Shown: positions 9,301 through 16,906 of the stretch, in pieces
How positions within the stretch are numbered: position 1 is the first letter of the stretch
How the letters are laid out: every line of letters begins with the position of its first letter
NCBI RefSeq assembly: GCF_038066715.1
Contig: NZ_JBBUKT010000010.1
Coordinates: 186,001-250,000 of the forward strand
DNA: 64,000 bases
Reading direction: 5' to 3'
From: Luteolibacter sp. Y139
Lineage (GTDB): Bacteria; Verrucomicrobiota; Verrucomicrobiia; Verrucomicrobiales; Akkermansiaceae
The notes under the pieces: model-generated
Databases searched by the model: none
Told to the model about the DNA's origin: nothing
What the model saw: only the letters and a program-made list of their open reading frames with translations
Program-made: the position numbers and the translations under genes

Positions 9301-10011
9301 CCGGTATTCGATCTAACAGGGACCGGACTCAAGGCAGTCGCTACGGAGGATACGCCGGTGCTCTCCATGACGATGCCCAATGCCCTCGCCAGCGATCCAT
9401 CCGCCCCCGCGCTGACCGATGGAGCGAAGGAAACGCAGTGGAGCGGCTTCCGGCAATTGAGCGACCAACAGCTGGATGAGCTCGCGAAACGCATCGTCCA
9501 GGAGGTGAAGAAGCGCGGGCCTTTCCTTTCCATGTCGGACTTCGTGAACCGCCGGATTGGTTCCAATTCCGACGAGACGCGCAGGGGGGCGTTGGAGGCC
9601 GCGATCGAGAATGCCCAGCTGAATGGCAGCGCGTATTCCAATCAGATCCCGATCAATATGCCGGACATCAGTGGCCCGGACTACGGATTCGCGACTCCCG
9701 AGGTGGTCACCGGCAATCCTGCCGCGGGGGCTCCCGGATGGATCACGCAGGGTGATCTTCTCAAGCTGCTGGAGCCGGCCGCTACAGTTCGCTCGGATAC
9801 CTTCGTGATCCGTGTGTGCGGCGAGTCAAAGCGCGATGGTCAGATCACCCGCGCGTATGCGGAGGCGGTGGTCCAGCGCATGCCCGAATACATCGATTCC
9901 TCGACGGAGCCTTCCGAGGACGCCTACGGTTCGTCGAACTCCGCCAACAAGACCTTCGGGCGGCGGTTGGAAATTGTTTCATTCCGCTGGCTCTCCGGTG
10001 CGGAAATCTAA
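6385..10011 (+). CDS. Verru_Chthon cassette protein A family protein
   Basis: A 1208-residue exported or membrane-anchored protein. The N-terminus has a basic stretch (RRRGPRARRQRR), then PAGGFALVITLSLMVLMTVMAVGLLSLSSISLRAST. This is a prepilin-like hydrophobic segment followed by ARSEAQANARMALMLAIGQLQKSLGPD, the hallmark of Verru_Chthon cassette protein A. Family knowledge: this protein normally lies with cassette proteins B, C and D, which carry pseudopilin-like N-termini, in Verrucomicrobia. None of B, C or D is next to it here. The start is GTG at 6385. The remaining residues are a large region of unknown function ending in FGRRLEIVSFRWLSGAEI. Confidence 0.85.
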   Translation: MTPQRNPRLFHGAPKSGRRRGPRARRQRRPAGGFALVITLSLMVLMTVMAVGLLSLSSISLRASTQGDARSEAQANARMALMLAIGQLQKSLGPDKAVTANSELQGDSPAKPKLMGVWESWDNTSTLLGAGSSPDYQGEKQKRFKGWMVSTGTPADAEDLDFAKSDWEQTAITLAGAESYGGNLPSEGALRAGRVSLTEKDKETGGYAWHVSDESQKSRVHLFRDPSRSDTLARKRALLAGHRPYVAALGSDLAFLGNDVDADAFESADETGKKVTDLYQSELSGPGGIDRLKPLRDDVTPYSLGVLSDVRLGGLKKDLSSMFEVRQPAGGAALPGGYSGKGLYASTHNVTGESDPQWTRLCSCYNTFKQLANAETRPLYNQGPLENVTVPRVGTKPVQPKYFSPGPVIAKVQVLFSLLTRPIHGGAPDDGNSGQMHVMYTPIVTLFNPYNVRISFDMLEVSFQSLPLGFNFQLDGVALNGGKLIPFNELYDQGRTQGGIAKSIVLKISNWRGFDTTVTEINGGKAESQIDKEAEKESSDPKDAIVMEPGQTLICSPYIDPNSQFGRTGSPNTFFDFGNQLTRSIKTKPGFFGNTVGYDIDWLNRSVVQYPRRPKNTVLGVTCGVASPSLGGSASFEVAAKITVSGKVRNYGGFQMIYPNLSDLEKVMKQTKFTTTALDSFVPNEGGGDALISRHAGAKPFALFTAAARTTSGGVNEAGSRALASTPGNILVNGVYAGKPFLFNNAALPVTVTNLKNDKPGTQSYELSLEGVTRNTVSKILQSDARNRTRFITGNTPDYGIKSGSMLEVPGGPMLAIADFRRTNVLASGFAPNLVQPIGNSVVPPVMSTGSASQVGPGGYRLLDHSLLANHALYDSFYFSTFATDGDRSPESCFKDFIEGTRPLLSQAFTPHLAGGKSLEKASGDLFSGGVPNDSAYQRAAAYQMVRGSFNVNSTSTKAWKAKLAALRESKVPVFDLTGTGLKAVATEDTPVLSMTMPNALASDPSAPALTDGAKETQWSGFRQLSDQQLDELAKRIVQEVKKRGPFLSMSDFVNRRIGSNSDETRRGALEAAIENAQLNGSAYSNQIPINMPDISGPDYGFATPEVVTGNPAAGAPGWITQGDLLKLLEPAATVRSDTFVIRVCGESKRDGQITRAYAEAVVQRMPEYIDSSTEPSEDAYGSSNSANKTFGRRLEIVSFRWLSGAEI

Positions 10012-10022
10012 GAGTATCACCC

Positions 10023-10727
10023 ATGATCCAAGCCCGTATCCCGTCGCTCCTCGCAGTGGCGTGCCTGTTCCCGCTCGCTGTTTCCGCGCAGGAGGAATCG
10101 ACCACCAAGCTGACCGTCCGCGCGTTCCTGAATGATCCCGCCAATCCTGCGGCCGAGTTGTTTGCCAACGACGCACCGGACCACCTTCTCCCCTTAGTGC
10201 TCGCGCCGGGTGAGCTCCCGGCGGGGCAAACTGTCGTCGTGATCGATGGCAAGCTGAACCTCTACAGTTCCGCGAAGATCGATCCTGCTTCTCTGGTGGC
10301 ATCCGCTCCGGTTCCGAAGGGCCTGAAGCAGGCGATCGCCATCATTCAGCCACGGGGCGATGCGAAGAAGCCACCGTGCGGCATCGTCTTCGTGGATGAT
10401 AGCATCGCGGCCTTCCCGCCGGGTGAGTCACGCGCCATTTCCTTCACCACGCTGCCGATCGCGATCCAGGCGGGAGAGCATAAGATCGCGGTTGCGCCGG
10501 GAAAGATCACCCCGGTCCCGCCGGTCAAAAGCGTGGATCCCTACAACATGGCGCAGACCAATTTCCTGTATCAGGCGGGCAATGCGTGGGTTCCCTTCAG
10601 TGAGGCGAAGATGAAATTCCTCAAGGACTACCGGCAGGTCTTCATCTGCGCTGTTAGGCCGGGTGGCAAGAGCCCGACGCTGGTGACGCTGGTGGATGAT
10701 ACGCCGAAGGCGGCACCGCTGCCGTAG
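10023..10727 (+). CDS. Secreted protein of unknown function, partner of the Verru_Chthon protein A
   Basis: A 234-residue protein beginning 12 bp after the previous stop, so almost certainly cotranscribed with it. The signal peptide is MIQARIPSLLAVACLFPLAVSAQ with cleavage after SAQ. The mature part contains short beta-strand segments (KLTVRAFLNDPANP, QTVVVIDGKLNLYSS, QAIAIIQPRGDAKKP). I do not know the family. Position suggests a partner of the upstream cassette protein. Confidence 0.75.
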   Translation: MIQARIPSLLAVACLFPLAVSAQEESTTKLTVRAFLNDPANPAAELFANDAPDHLLPLVLAPGELPAGQTVVVIDGKLNLYSSAKIDPASLVASAPVPKGLKQAIAIIQPRGDAKKPPCGIVFVDDSIAAFPPGESRAISFTTLPIAIQAGEHKIAVAPGKITPVPPVKSVDPYNMAQTNFLYQAGNAWVPFSEAKMKFLKDYRQVFICAVRPGGKSPTLVTLVDDTPKAAPLP

Positions 10728-10745
10728 TGAGGATCGCGCGCCTGT

Positions 10746-11204
10746 TCACGGCACCCATCGAAATCGTAGCTTGGTCCGGGCACCGCGCCGGTAGTGAGGA
10801 TCGGAACGAGGGACCGCCACCTCCTCTCCGTGTTTGCCTCCCACGAGCTGCTCAATGGTGCGCCGTGATGCGTGATTGGCGGGGTCACAGGTGACAATCA
10901 CTTCGGAGGTGATGGTCCGGGCAAATGGAGCCAGCGCGCGGCAGGCGAGGAGTGCGTAGTGTCTTCCTCGATAGCGCTTGTGGATGCCGTAGCCCACGTG
11001 GCCGACTACCCGGAGCACGTGCTCGCTTTCTCCAATGCGCAGGTTGATGTGTCCCACGTCACGAGTGCCGGCGAGGATGCGGAAGTGATAGTAGGGCGCC
11101 TGACGGCGGTCCAAGGGGACCACCACCCTGGAGAAGTGGAGGGCCACGCCGTCTGCGTGCAGGGCCATGGGCGGCGGCGGGGGCAAGAGGGGAAAGGCAA
11201 TCAT
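10746..11204 (-). CDS. GNAT family N-acetyltransferase
   Basis: A 152-residue single GNAT domain. Visible are YYHFRILAGTRDVGHINLRIG (beta2-beta3), HVGYGIHKRYRGRHYALLACRAL (beta4 and motif A with the R/Q-x-x-G-x-G/A-like RYRGRHYA acetyl-CoA loop) and VIVTCDPANHASRRTIEQLVGG (motif B, with N-x-x-S). This matches the RimJ/RimL-like acyltransferase group; the acceptor is unknown. It is convergent with the preceding secreted-protein gene (19 bp apart). Confidence 0.85.
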   Translation of the reverse strand: MIAFPLLPPPPPMALHADGVALHFSRVVVPLDRRQAPYYHFRILAGTRDVGHINLRIGESEHVLRVVGHVGYGIHKRYRGRHYALLACRALAPFARTITSEVIVTCDPANHASRRTIEQLVGGKHGEEVAVPRSDPHYRRGARTKLRFRWVP

Positions 11205-11316
11205 GATGATCCTTCTGATAGAGTGGTCGCTCCAAAATCGCGCTCGTCAAACGACGCTCCAACGTTGCCTCGCGCCCAAGCTGGACGGCTGCTGCCCGGC
11301 GTGGAACGTTCCGGGC

Positions 11317-11568
11317 ATGATTTTTCGCCATGGCATCCTCGGGCTCGTCGGCTTTGCAACCCTAGCGAGTTGCAAACCCCTGAATGGCAGCGATCCCCTG
11401 GACGCGGGAACGGCCTCGGCGACGGCAATAGCACCCACGGTCTCCGTTTCGGATCGTGATGAGGAGGAGCGGGTGCAATCCGAACGACTCAAGGGTCTTT
11501 CCTTGGACCGAGGATATGGAACTTCCCTCGGGGAATCCGCGGATGGGAGGATTCCGTCGCAGTTCTGA
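11317..11568 (+). CDS. Small putative lipoprotein
   Basis: An 83-residue protein with signal peptide MIFRHGILGLVGFATLASC, a lipobox L-A-S-C. The mature part is short, Thr/Ala-rich then acidic (SDRDEEERVQSERLKGLSLDRGYG). The ORF extends upstream to 11167, but that stretch lies over the divergent acetyltransferase region and looks non-coding, so ATG 11317 is preferred. Function unknown. Confidence 0.55.
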   Translation: MIFRHGILGLVGFATLASCKPLNGSDPLDAGTASATAIAPTVSVSDRDEEERVQSERLKGLSLDRGYGTSLGESADGRIPSQF

Positions 11569-11695
11569 AGTGCTGGGAGGGTCGTGCCTCACGAGGGATA
11601 GGGTGTTTCATGCAACTTGCATAAATATGCCGTAGGAGCGGACAGTCCGGACGACGCGGCTTCGGGTTGCTTGCATCGGGGGTTTTTGCTGGGTT

Positions 11696-12172
11696 GTGCT
11701 CGTGTCTCCCCGCCCACTCTATCGCTCGCTCAGTTTCTGGTCCGGGATGCTGGTGATGATCTTCCTCAGCTGGACGTGGTGGGATTCCTTTCGCCACGAT
11801 ACTTGGCGGACCGGGGGCCACTTTGCTTGCTCGAATGTGGCGGGAGGGGTCTCGCTCGCATGCTACCAAGTGAACTACCATGGGGGCTCGGGACGTCGCG
11901 ATATCAGTCCGGGAGCCGCTCCTCGCCCGGCCTTCGCCGCACCGAGCTTCGTGACGAGCGGCAGCAGCAAGGCCTACAAGGTACCGGATGCCTTCTCCGG
12001 TCTGACATCGAGCGAGCAGCTGCGGAGCATGCTGTTCTTTGTTCCAAGCGGAGCATACGCCTTCCTCAATGTGCCTCATTGGATCCTAGTCCTCGCGGCT
12101 CTCGTCCCGTGGGTGTCGCTTCTCGCATGGCGTTGGTGCCGCTTGAGGCGTCTAACAGATGCAAGGGAATGA
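11696..12172 (+). CDS. Hypothetical membrane protein
   Basis: A 158-residue protein with two hydrophobic helices: SFWSGMLVMIFLSWTWWDSF near the N-terminus and HWILVLAALVPWVSLLAWRW near the C-terminus, with an extracytoplasmic loop between. This layout is common among unnamed verrucomicrobial paralogues. The start is GTG 11696; no strong ribosome site is seen. Function unknown. Confidence 0.6.
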   Translation: MLVSPRPLYRSLSFWSGMLVMIFLSWTWWDSFRHDTWRTGGHFACSNVAGGVSLACYQVNYHGGSGRRDISPGAAPRPAFAAPSFVTSGSSKAYKVPDAFSGLTSSEQLRSMLFFVPSGAYAFLNVPHWILVLAALVPWVSLLAWRWCRLRRLTDARE

Positions 12173-12270
12173 CTTCCACTTACGGGGAGGTGGAGCACTA
12201 CGACAGGGCGCTGACAGGCGGCCAATGCGTGGGTGCTCACATCGCTCGTCAAACGAAGGATGGTGGATGC

Positions 12271-12936
12271 CTAGAGGGCGCTTTTGATGCCGGCGAGGAT
12301 GAGGTTGATGCCGGCAAGGAATTGGTCGCGGTCATCGTGCTCCGGCAGGATTTTCGCCACCTGGTGTACGAACGGATACTCTGCCGGGTCGAGTTGCTCC
12401 CATTTTGCAGCGACTGCTCCGAGATGCTCCGTTCGAGTGGTGTTGCTGGAGGCGAAGCGCGCGCTCGCGGCGTATTGTCCGGCGATGCCGAGAATGAAGC
12501 TCATGAGCGCAGTGGCCACATTGAACTGATCTTGCCCGGGAACTCCAAGCGCCTGAATCCGGCCTCCGACGCCTTCCAGAATTCTCAGGACCGCATGCTG
12601 CCACGGGTTCCGGGAGAGTTGCGTCCCTACCCAAGGATGGGCATCGATGGCATCGAAGACTCCCATCGCGAGGGTGCGGATGGCCCCTTGGGGGTCTGCC
12701 TCTTTCACCACCTCCGCCATCACGCGGGCGATGACATGGTCCGTGGCCGCAGCGAGCAATTCGTGTTTATCGGCGACATGCCAATAGATCGCGCCACTGC
12801 CGGTGGACAGGTGGGCGGTAAGGTTGCGGAAGGTCAGGGTCTCCTCGCCGTCCGTGTCGAGGATCTCGATTGCTGCCTCCACGATCCTCTCCTTCGAGAG
12901 AGCTTCCGACCGCCGGGTGCGAGCCTTGGGTTTCAT
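12271..12936 (-). CDS. TetR family transcriptional regulator
   Basis: A 221-residue repressor. The N-terminal HTH reads SKERIVEAAIEILDTDGEETLTFRNLTAHL then GSGAIYWHVADKHELLAAATD, the TetR recognition-helix pattern (YWH). The C-terminal domain is a ligand-binding helical bundle. The ATG is at 12936; an upstream extension to 13227 would cover the divergent gene and is rejected. It is divergently transcribed from an FAD monooxygenase, with two operator-like inverted repeats in the 78-bp gap. It probably represses both genes until a substrate-like ligand binds. Confidence 0.9.
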   Translation of the reverse strand: MKPKARTRRSEALSKERIVEAAIEILDTDGEETLTFRNLTAHLSTGSGAIYWHVADKHELLAAATDHVIARVMAEVVKEADPQGAIRTLAMGVFDAIDAHPWVGTQLSRNPWQHAVLRILEGVGGRIQALGVPGQDQFNVATALMSFILGIAGQYAASARFASSNTTRTEHLGAVAAKWEQLDPAEYPFVHQVAKILPEHDDRDQFLAGINLILAGIKSAL

Positions 12937-12954
12937 GATTCTCAGGTTGACCGG

Positions 12955-13000
12955 GTTGGAATGGTGTTCCAGTGTAAATGTATTGGAACGACGTTCCAAT
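12955..13000. promoter_or_regulatory. Two TetR-type operator repeats in divergent promoter
   Basis: Site 1 (12982-13000) is a perfect palindrome, ATTGGAACG-A-CGTTCCAAT. Site 2 (12956-12972) is a looser copy, TTGGAA-tggtg-TTCCAG, with the same 5-bp spacer between the TTGGAA and TTCCA half-sites. The two are 27 bp apart, between tetR and the monooxygenase. Binding by the adjacent TetR protein is inferred from position and symmetry. Confidence 0.75.
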
Positions 13001-13014
13001 GAGCTGGGAATCCT

Positions 13015-14568
13015 ATGATCTACGATGTGGTAATTGCGGGGGCCGGCCCTGTGGGCTTGTTCCTGTCGTGTGAGCTGCGGCTCGCGAATCTGTCGGTGCT
13101 GCTTGTGGAGCAGGCGGAGGATCCCGCTTCTCCCTTGAAGCGGATGCCGTTCGGGATGCGAGGGCTTTCGGTGCCGAGCTTGGAAGGCTTCTACCGCCGT
13201 GGCTTGCTCGACGGGATCGAGGCTCAACGTGTAGACGGTGGCTCAGGTGGCAAGAGTGCTCCGGCCGCCGCGCATTGGATGGAGCAGCAGCGTCGTCCAG
13301 CTGGCCATTTCGCTGGCATCCAATTCTATCATGACCGCATCGACAGCTCTCAGTGGCAATATCATTTGCCGAGCCCGGCGGGGACCGGCATGGCGATTAC
13401 CATGGAGTCGCTCGAAGCGGTCCTTGTTGCCCGGGCAAGGGCGATGGGGGTTGAGATCCGATACGGGTTCGGCGTCGAGGATTTCGATTTGTTAGATGAT
13501 GGTGTGAGCGTCCGTGCGGGTGGTGAGACGTTTCGCGCGCGCTGGCTCGTCGGGTGTGATGGCGGGCGGAGCATGGTCCGCAAGGTGGGGGGCTTTAAGT
13601 TCGTGGGCACCGATGCGGAGTTCACTGGCTATTCGGTGGAAGTGGAGATCTCCGATCCGGACAAGCTCCGCACGGGAAGGCATTACACGCCGACGGGGGT
13701 GTATACCTATGCCAAGCCCGGAACGATCGCGATGGTCGACTTTGACGGCGGTGCCTTCCATCGAACCCAGCCGATCACCCTTGAGCATGTGCAGTCGGTC
13801 TTGCGCCATGTTTCCGGCACGGACGTCACATTGACCGCGCTTCGGCTCGCCACCACGTGGACTGACCGTGCCTACCAAGCGACGTCTTATCACAAGGGGC
13901 GAGTATTGCTCGCGGGAGACGCCGCGCACATCCATTCCCCCTTGGGCGGCCAAGGGCTGAATCTGGGGCTTGGGGATGCGATGAACCTGGGATGGAAGTT
14001 GGCGGCCACGATTCGAGGCGAGGCGCCGGCGGACTTGTTAGACACGTATGGGCAGGAGAGGCATCCGGTGGGGGCGCAGGTTCTGGATTGGTCGCGCGCG
14101 CAGGTGGCGCTGATGCGGCCGACCCGTAGCGCACGCGCGCTTGAAGCCATCATTCGGGATCTCATCGATACGAGCGATGGAGCGACCTACTTTGCCGGGC
14201 GGGTGTGGGGTGTTTCCCTTCGCTACGATCTGGGCAGTAGTCATCCGCTGGTGGGGCGTAGCGTTCCGGATTTCGAGTTGAGCGACGGGACGCGGACCGG
14301 GGAATTGCTCAGGAGCGGCAGGAGCCTGCTTCTGGATTTTGATGCGCGTCCGCAACTCGAGGTATTCACAAGCGGCTGGGGCAAGCGGATGGAGTATCTC
14401 GCCAATGGAGCCAAGGACAGGCTGGGATTGAGTGCGGTCCTTGTTCGCCCTGACGGCATCGTGGCTTGGGCCTGTGAGGATACGCCTGATCTTAGTGAGG
14501 CTGCCAAGGCGGCGGCGCGATGGCTGGGTGAGCCCGCCCAAGAAAGCGGGTCGATGGCGGCTTGCTGA
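13015..14568 (+). CDS. FAD-dependent group A flavoprotein monooxygenase (aromatic hydroxylase type)
   Basis: A 517-residue enzyme with the three hallmarks of class A flavin monooxygenases. They are the Rossmann GAGPVGL near residue 10 followed by acidic VLLVEQ, the DG motif WLVGCDGGRSMVRK, and the GD motif RVLLAGDAAHIHSPLGGQG with LNLGLGDAMNLGWKL. A C-terminal thioredoxin-like domain (about 400-517, LVRPDGIVAWAC) resembles that of polyketide/rifampicin and phenol hydroxylases. Reaction: NAD(P)H- and O2-dependent hydroxylation of an aromatic or antibiotic-like substrate that cannot be named. It is probably controlled by the divergent TetR regulator. Confidence 0.9.
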   Translation: MIYDVVIAGAGPVGLFLSCELRLANLSVLLVEQAEDPASPLKRMPFGMRGLSVPSLEGFYRRGLLDGIEAQRVDGGSGGKSAPAAAHWMEQQRRPAGHFAGIQFYHDRIDSSQWQYHLPSPAGTGMAITMESLEAVLVARARAMGVEIRYGFGVEDFDLLDDGVSVRAGGETFRARWLVGCDGGRSMVRKVGGFKFVGTDAEFTGYSVEVEISDPDKLRTGRHYTPTGVYTYAKPGTIAMVDFDGGAFHRTQPITLEHVQSVLRHVSGTDVTLTALRLATTWTDRAYQATSYHKGRVLLAGDAAHIHSPLGGQGLNLGLGDAMNLGWKLAATIRGEAPADLLDTYGQERHPVGAQVLDWSRAQVALMRPTRSARALEAIIRDLIDTSDGATYFAGRVWGVSLRYDLGSSHPLVGRSVPDFELSDGTRTGELLRSGRSLLLDFDARPQLEVFTSGWGKRMEYLANGAKDRLGLSAVLVRPDGIVAWACEDTPDLSEAAKAAARWLGEPAQESGSMAAC

Positions 14569-14612
14569 CCGTTTTTGTCGAGGCCGCCGCAGCCAAGTCG
14601 CGGGAAAAGGCG

Positions 14613-14646
14613 AAGGCCGCTGGACTCATGTGAATCCAGCGGCCTT
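14613..14646. terminator. Bidirectional hairpin terminator
   Basis: Perfect 12-bp stem AAGGCCGCTGGA / TCCAGCGGCCTT with a 10-nt loop. It sits between the converging monooxygenase gene and the minus-strand tRNA gene, so it can serve both. T-rich sequence follows on the minus strand. Confidence 0.7.
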
Positions 14647-14653
14647 CATTAAG

Positions 14654-14727
<74 letters not shown>

Positions 14728-14873
14728 ATTTTGTGTGGTGCACCTTGCGGTGCGGGGCGGCACCCTATTCAGATCGCGGGGCGGTGCAAGGGATTTTTGA
14801 CGGTTTTGTTGCGGGTTCTTTTGAGAACGTTCGAAAGCGTTGGCGTGCAGGTCGCGGGAAGGTATGGGGGCGC

Positions 14874-15356
14874 ATGCCGCAGCGCTCCATTGGTTCCCGG
14901 ATTTACCTCTCGCTCATCGGGCTGATGCTGGCGCTGGCCGGTGGGGTCTTCACCTGGCTGATGTGGCGGAGCTTCGAGCGGGCGCGCGCGGAGGACCATT
15001 GGCCGCAGGTGCCGTGCGTGATCCTGCGCTCGGATGTCGAGACGCGGCAGATCGATCCGAATAGCCAGCCGGAGTATCGCTTCGGCCTGCTTTACGGCTA
15101 CCAGTGGGAAGGCGCGCCGAAGGAGAGCGAGCTGCTGAAGCTCCGTGGCAGCCCGTGGGTCAGCAAGGAGGCGGCGGTGAAGATTTTCATCGAGCGGTAT
15201 CCGGAAGGTTCGCAGCAGAAGTGCCGGGTGAATCCGGAGAAGCCGGAGATCGCGGTGCTGGAGCCGGAATCGAAGGCACCGGGGTATTCGCTGTGGTTTC
15301 CGTTGCTGTTCGTGGTCGGGGGGATCGGGATTGTGGTGGGGGCTTGGCGGAGGTGA
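14874..15356 (+). CDS. DUF3592 domain membrane protein
   Basis: A 160-residue protein with an N-terminal membrane helix (IYLSLIGLMLALAGGVFTWLMW), a DUF3592 core and a C-terminal helix (SLWFPLLFVVGGIGIVVGAW). The core has WPQVPCVILRSDVETR, the family's W..v...i..s.v opening, YRFGLLYGYQWEG, and GSQQKCRVNPEKPEIAVLEP, matching its .v.YnP.dP....l ending. Function unknown. Upstream in-frame codons overlap the tRNA, so ATG 14874 is preferred. A hairpin (CCGGGGT 15358-15364 / ACCCCGG 15374-15380) follows the stop. Confidence 0.85.
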   Translation: MPQRSIGSRIYLSLIGLMLALAGGVFTWLMWRSFERARAEDHWPQVPCVILRSDVETRQIDPNSQPEYRFGLLYGYQWEGAPKESELLKLRGSPWVSKEAAVKIFIERYPEGSQQKCRVNPEKPEIAVLEPESKAPGYSLWFPLLFVVGGIGIVVGAWRR

Positions 15357-15438
15357 ACCGGGGTTGCGGAATTACCCCGGCTCATCGGACCGGCGAGCCG
15401 ACCGTCCAAGCGGAATGAATTCCGCGTTCCCAGTGACG

Positions 15439-16788
15439 TCACCGGATCACCCGTTTGCCGTCCCGTGGGATCTCCGCGGCGCGGCGGTCGTCGCCGAGTT
15501 CGAAGGCTCCGGCGTCCGGGGCACGACCGGTGAAGGGCTCGCTGCCCTTTTCTCCGGCGTCGACCATCTTGCCCTTTGGCTTGGGCTTCATGAAATCGGT
15601 CTCCGGTAGCGAGCCATCCGGCTGGCGCGGTGCCGTGAGCAGCTTCACGTCGAGTGAAACGAAGTCCTTTTCGGTGAGTCCTTCGCCGAAGATGTTTCCG
15701 GCGAGCTGGCAGGCCTCGCGATTGATCTGGGACAGCTCATTGCGGCTGCCGAAGCTGAGGTTGTTGCGGATGTTGTGGTCCTTGCCGGGAATGTCGCGGT
15801 CCTCGGTGAAGTCTCGGCCGAGGAAGTTGAAGTTCGCGCGGTTTCCGAAGGCGCTGTTGTGCGTCCAATCGCTGCCGCCGGGATGGTGATTCGCGTAGAA
15901 GCCGCTGGACTTGTTAGATGCGGCTACGCAGCGGATCACCGTGTGGCGCGGGATTTCGCGCGGGAGGCCGCGGACGGCTTCCAGGCCGAAGCCGCCGATC
16001 TTGAAGCCATTGCCATCGCCGAGGCTCTTGCCTTCGGGTGACTTGCCATTCTGAAGCGACCAGCAGTTCTCGAAGCGGATGCTTTCCCATGCCGAGATGC
16101 AGTCGAAGCCATCGTCCGAGTTCAGCCACGCGCGGCAGCCGCGAAAGACATTCCCGGTGTCGCCGCGCTTCGGGTGGCAGCCGAAGCCATCGACGTTTCC
16201 GCCGCGTCCGCCCTCGGAGACAGGGTCGTAGTTGTTCCAGGCGTCGCAATCGACCACGAGGTTGTTAGAGCCGCCGGAGAGGTAGAAGCCGATGCCCATG
16301 CCATCGTGCATCTGGAGGCGCTCGTAGCGGTTGTTGCTGCCGGTATTGGAAAAACAGATCGACTGGGTGTGCTGGGTGGCGGTGACCTGAACGCCGGTGA
16401 CCGCAATGCCATCGAGCACGAGGTAGGAGCCCTCCACCTCGAAGGCGTGCACGCGAATGCCGGGTGGCTTGATCGCGGAGAGGTCGAAGACGGGCTTCTC
16501 GCCGGTCTCGGCGCGGTAGGTGATCGGCTTGCCGGGCTTGCCGCTTTTGTCGAGGAAGGTGACGTAGGCCCAGATCCGCTCGCGGTGGGCGATCATGGAG
16601 TCCTTCATCGCATAGGTCCCGCCGCGGAGGATGACGGTGTCGCCGGGAGCGGCGGCGGCTTGGCCTTTTTGGACGGTGGCGAAGGGGTGCGGCTTGTCGC
16701 CGCGGGCCTTGTCGTCGCCATCGGGCGCGACATACCAGGTCGCGGCGTGGGCGGCGGAAGCGAGGAGCAGTGGAAGCAAAAATCTCAT
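15439..16788 (-). CDS. Secreted right-handed beta-helix protein, PL9-type pectate lyase
   Basis: A 449-residue protein with signal peptide MRFLLPLLLASAAHA. The N-terminal ATWYVAPDGDD...G....PFATVQKG and GDTVILRGGTY are typical for parallel beta-helix polysaccharide lyases. The central FRGCRAWLNSDDGFDCISA, ENCWSLQNG and GDGNGFKIGG match the calcium-binding and catalytic region of pectate lyase family 9. Predicted action is beta-elimination of polygalacturonate outside the cytoplasm. The shared region with the divergent tricorn-like gene is 118 bp. Confidence 0.85.
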   Translation of the reverse strand: MRFLLPLLLASAAHAATWYVAPDGDDKARGDKPHPFATVQKGQAAAAPGDTVILRGGTYAMKDSMIAHRERIWAYVTFLDKSGKPGKPITYRAETGEKPVFDLSAIKPPGIRVHAFEVEGSYLVLDGIAVTGVQVTATQHTQSICFSNTGSNNRYERLQMHDGMGIGFYLSGGSNNLVVDCDAWNNYDPVSEGGRGGNVDGFGCHPKRGDTGNVFRGCRAWLNSDDGFDCISAWESIRFENCWSLQNGKSPEGKSLGDGNGFKIGGFGLEAVRGLPREIPRHTVIRCVAASNKSSGFYANHHPGGSDWTHNSAFGNRANFNFLGRDFTEDRDIPGKDHNIRNNLSFGSRNELSQINREACQLAGNIFGEGLTEKDFVSLDVKLLTAPRQPDGSLPETDFMKPKPKGKMVDAGEKGSEPFTGRAPDAGAFELGDDRRAAEIPRDGKRVIR

Positions 16789-16906
16789 GAATGGAACGGG
16801 CGGCGGAAGGAATACGCCAAAATTCCGTATCTTCCGAGTCTCCCGATTGGGTGATGCCGCGGGGGGCGGGATTGCCACCCGGGCACGTTTCGTGCATTTC
16901 CCGACC

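Noticed and set aside
10872..11459. 195-codon plus-strand frame across the acetyltransferase gene
   Set aside because: Shadow of the GNAT gene; no start signal and no recognisable segments.
16174..16854. 226-codon plus-strand frame over the pectate lyase gene
   Set aside because: Antisense of a well-supported beta-helix enzyme; composition Ala/Gly/Val-rich without motifs.
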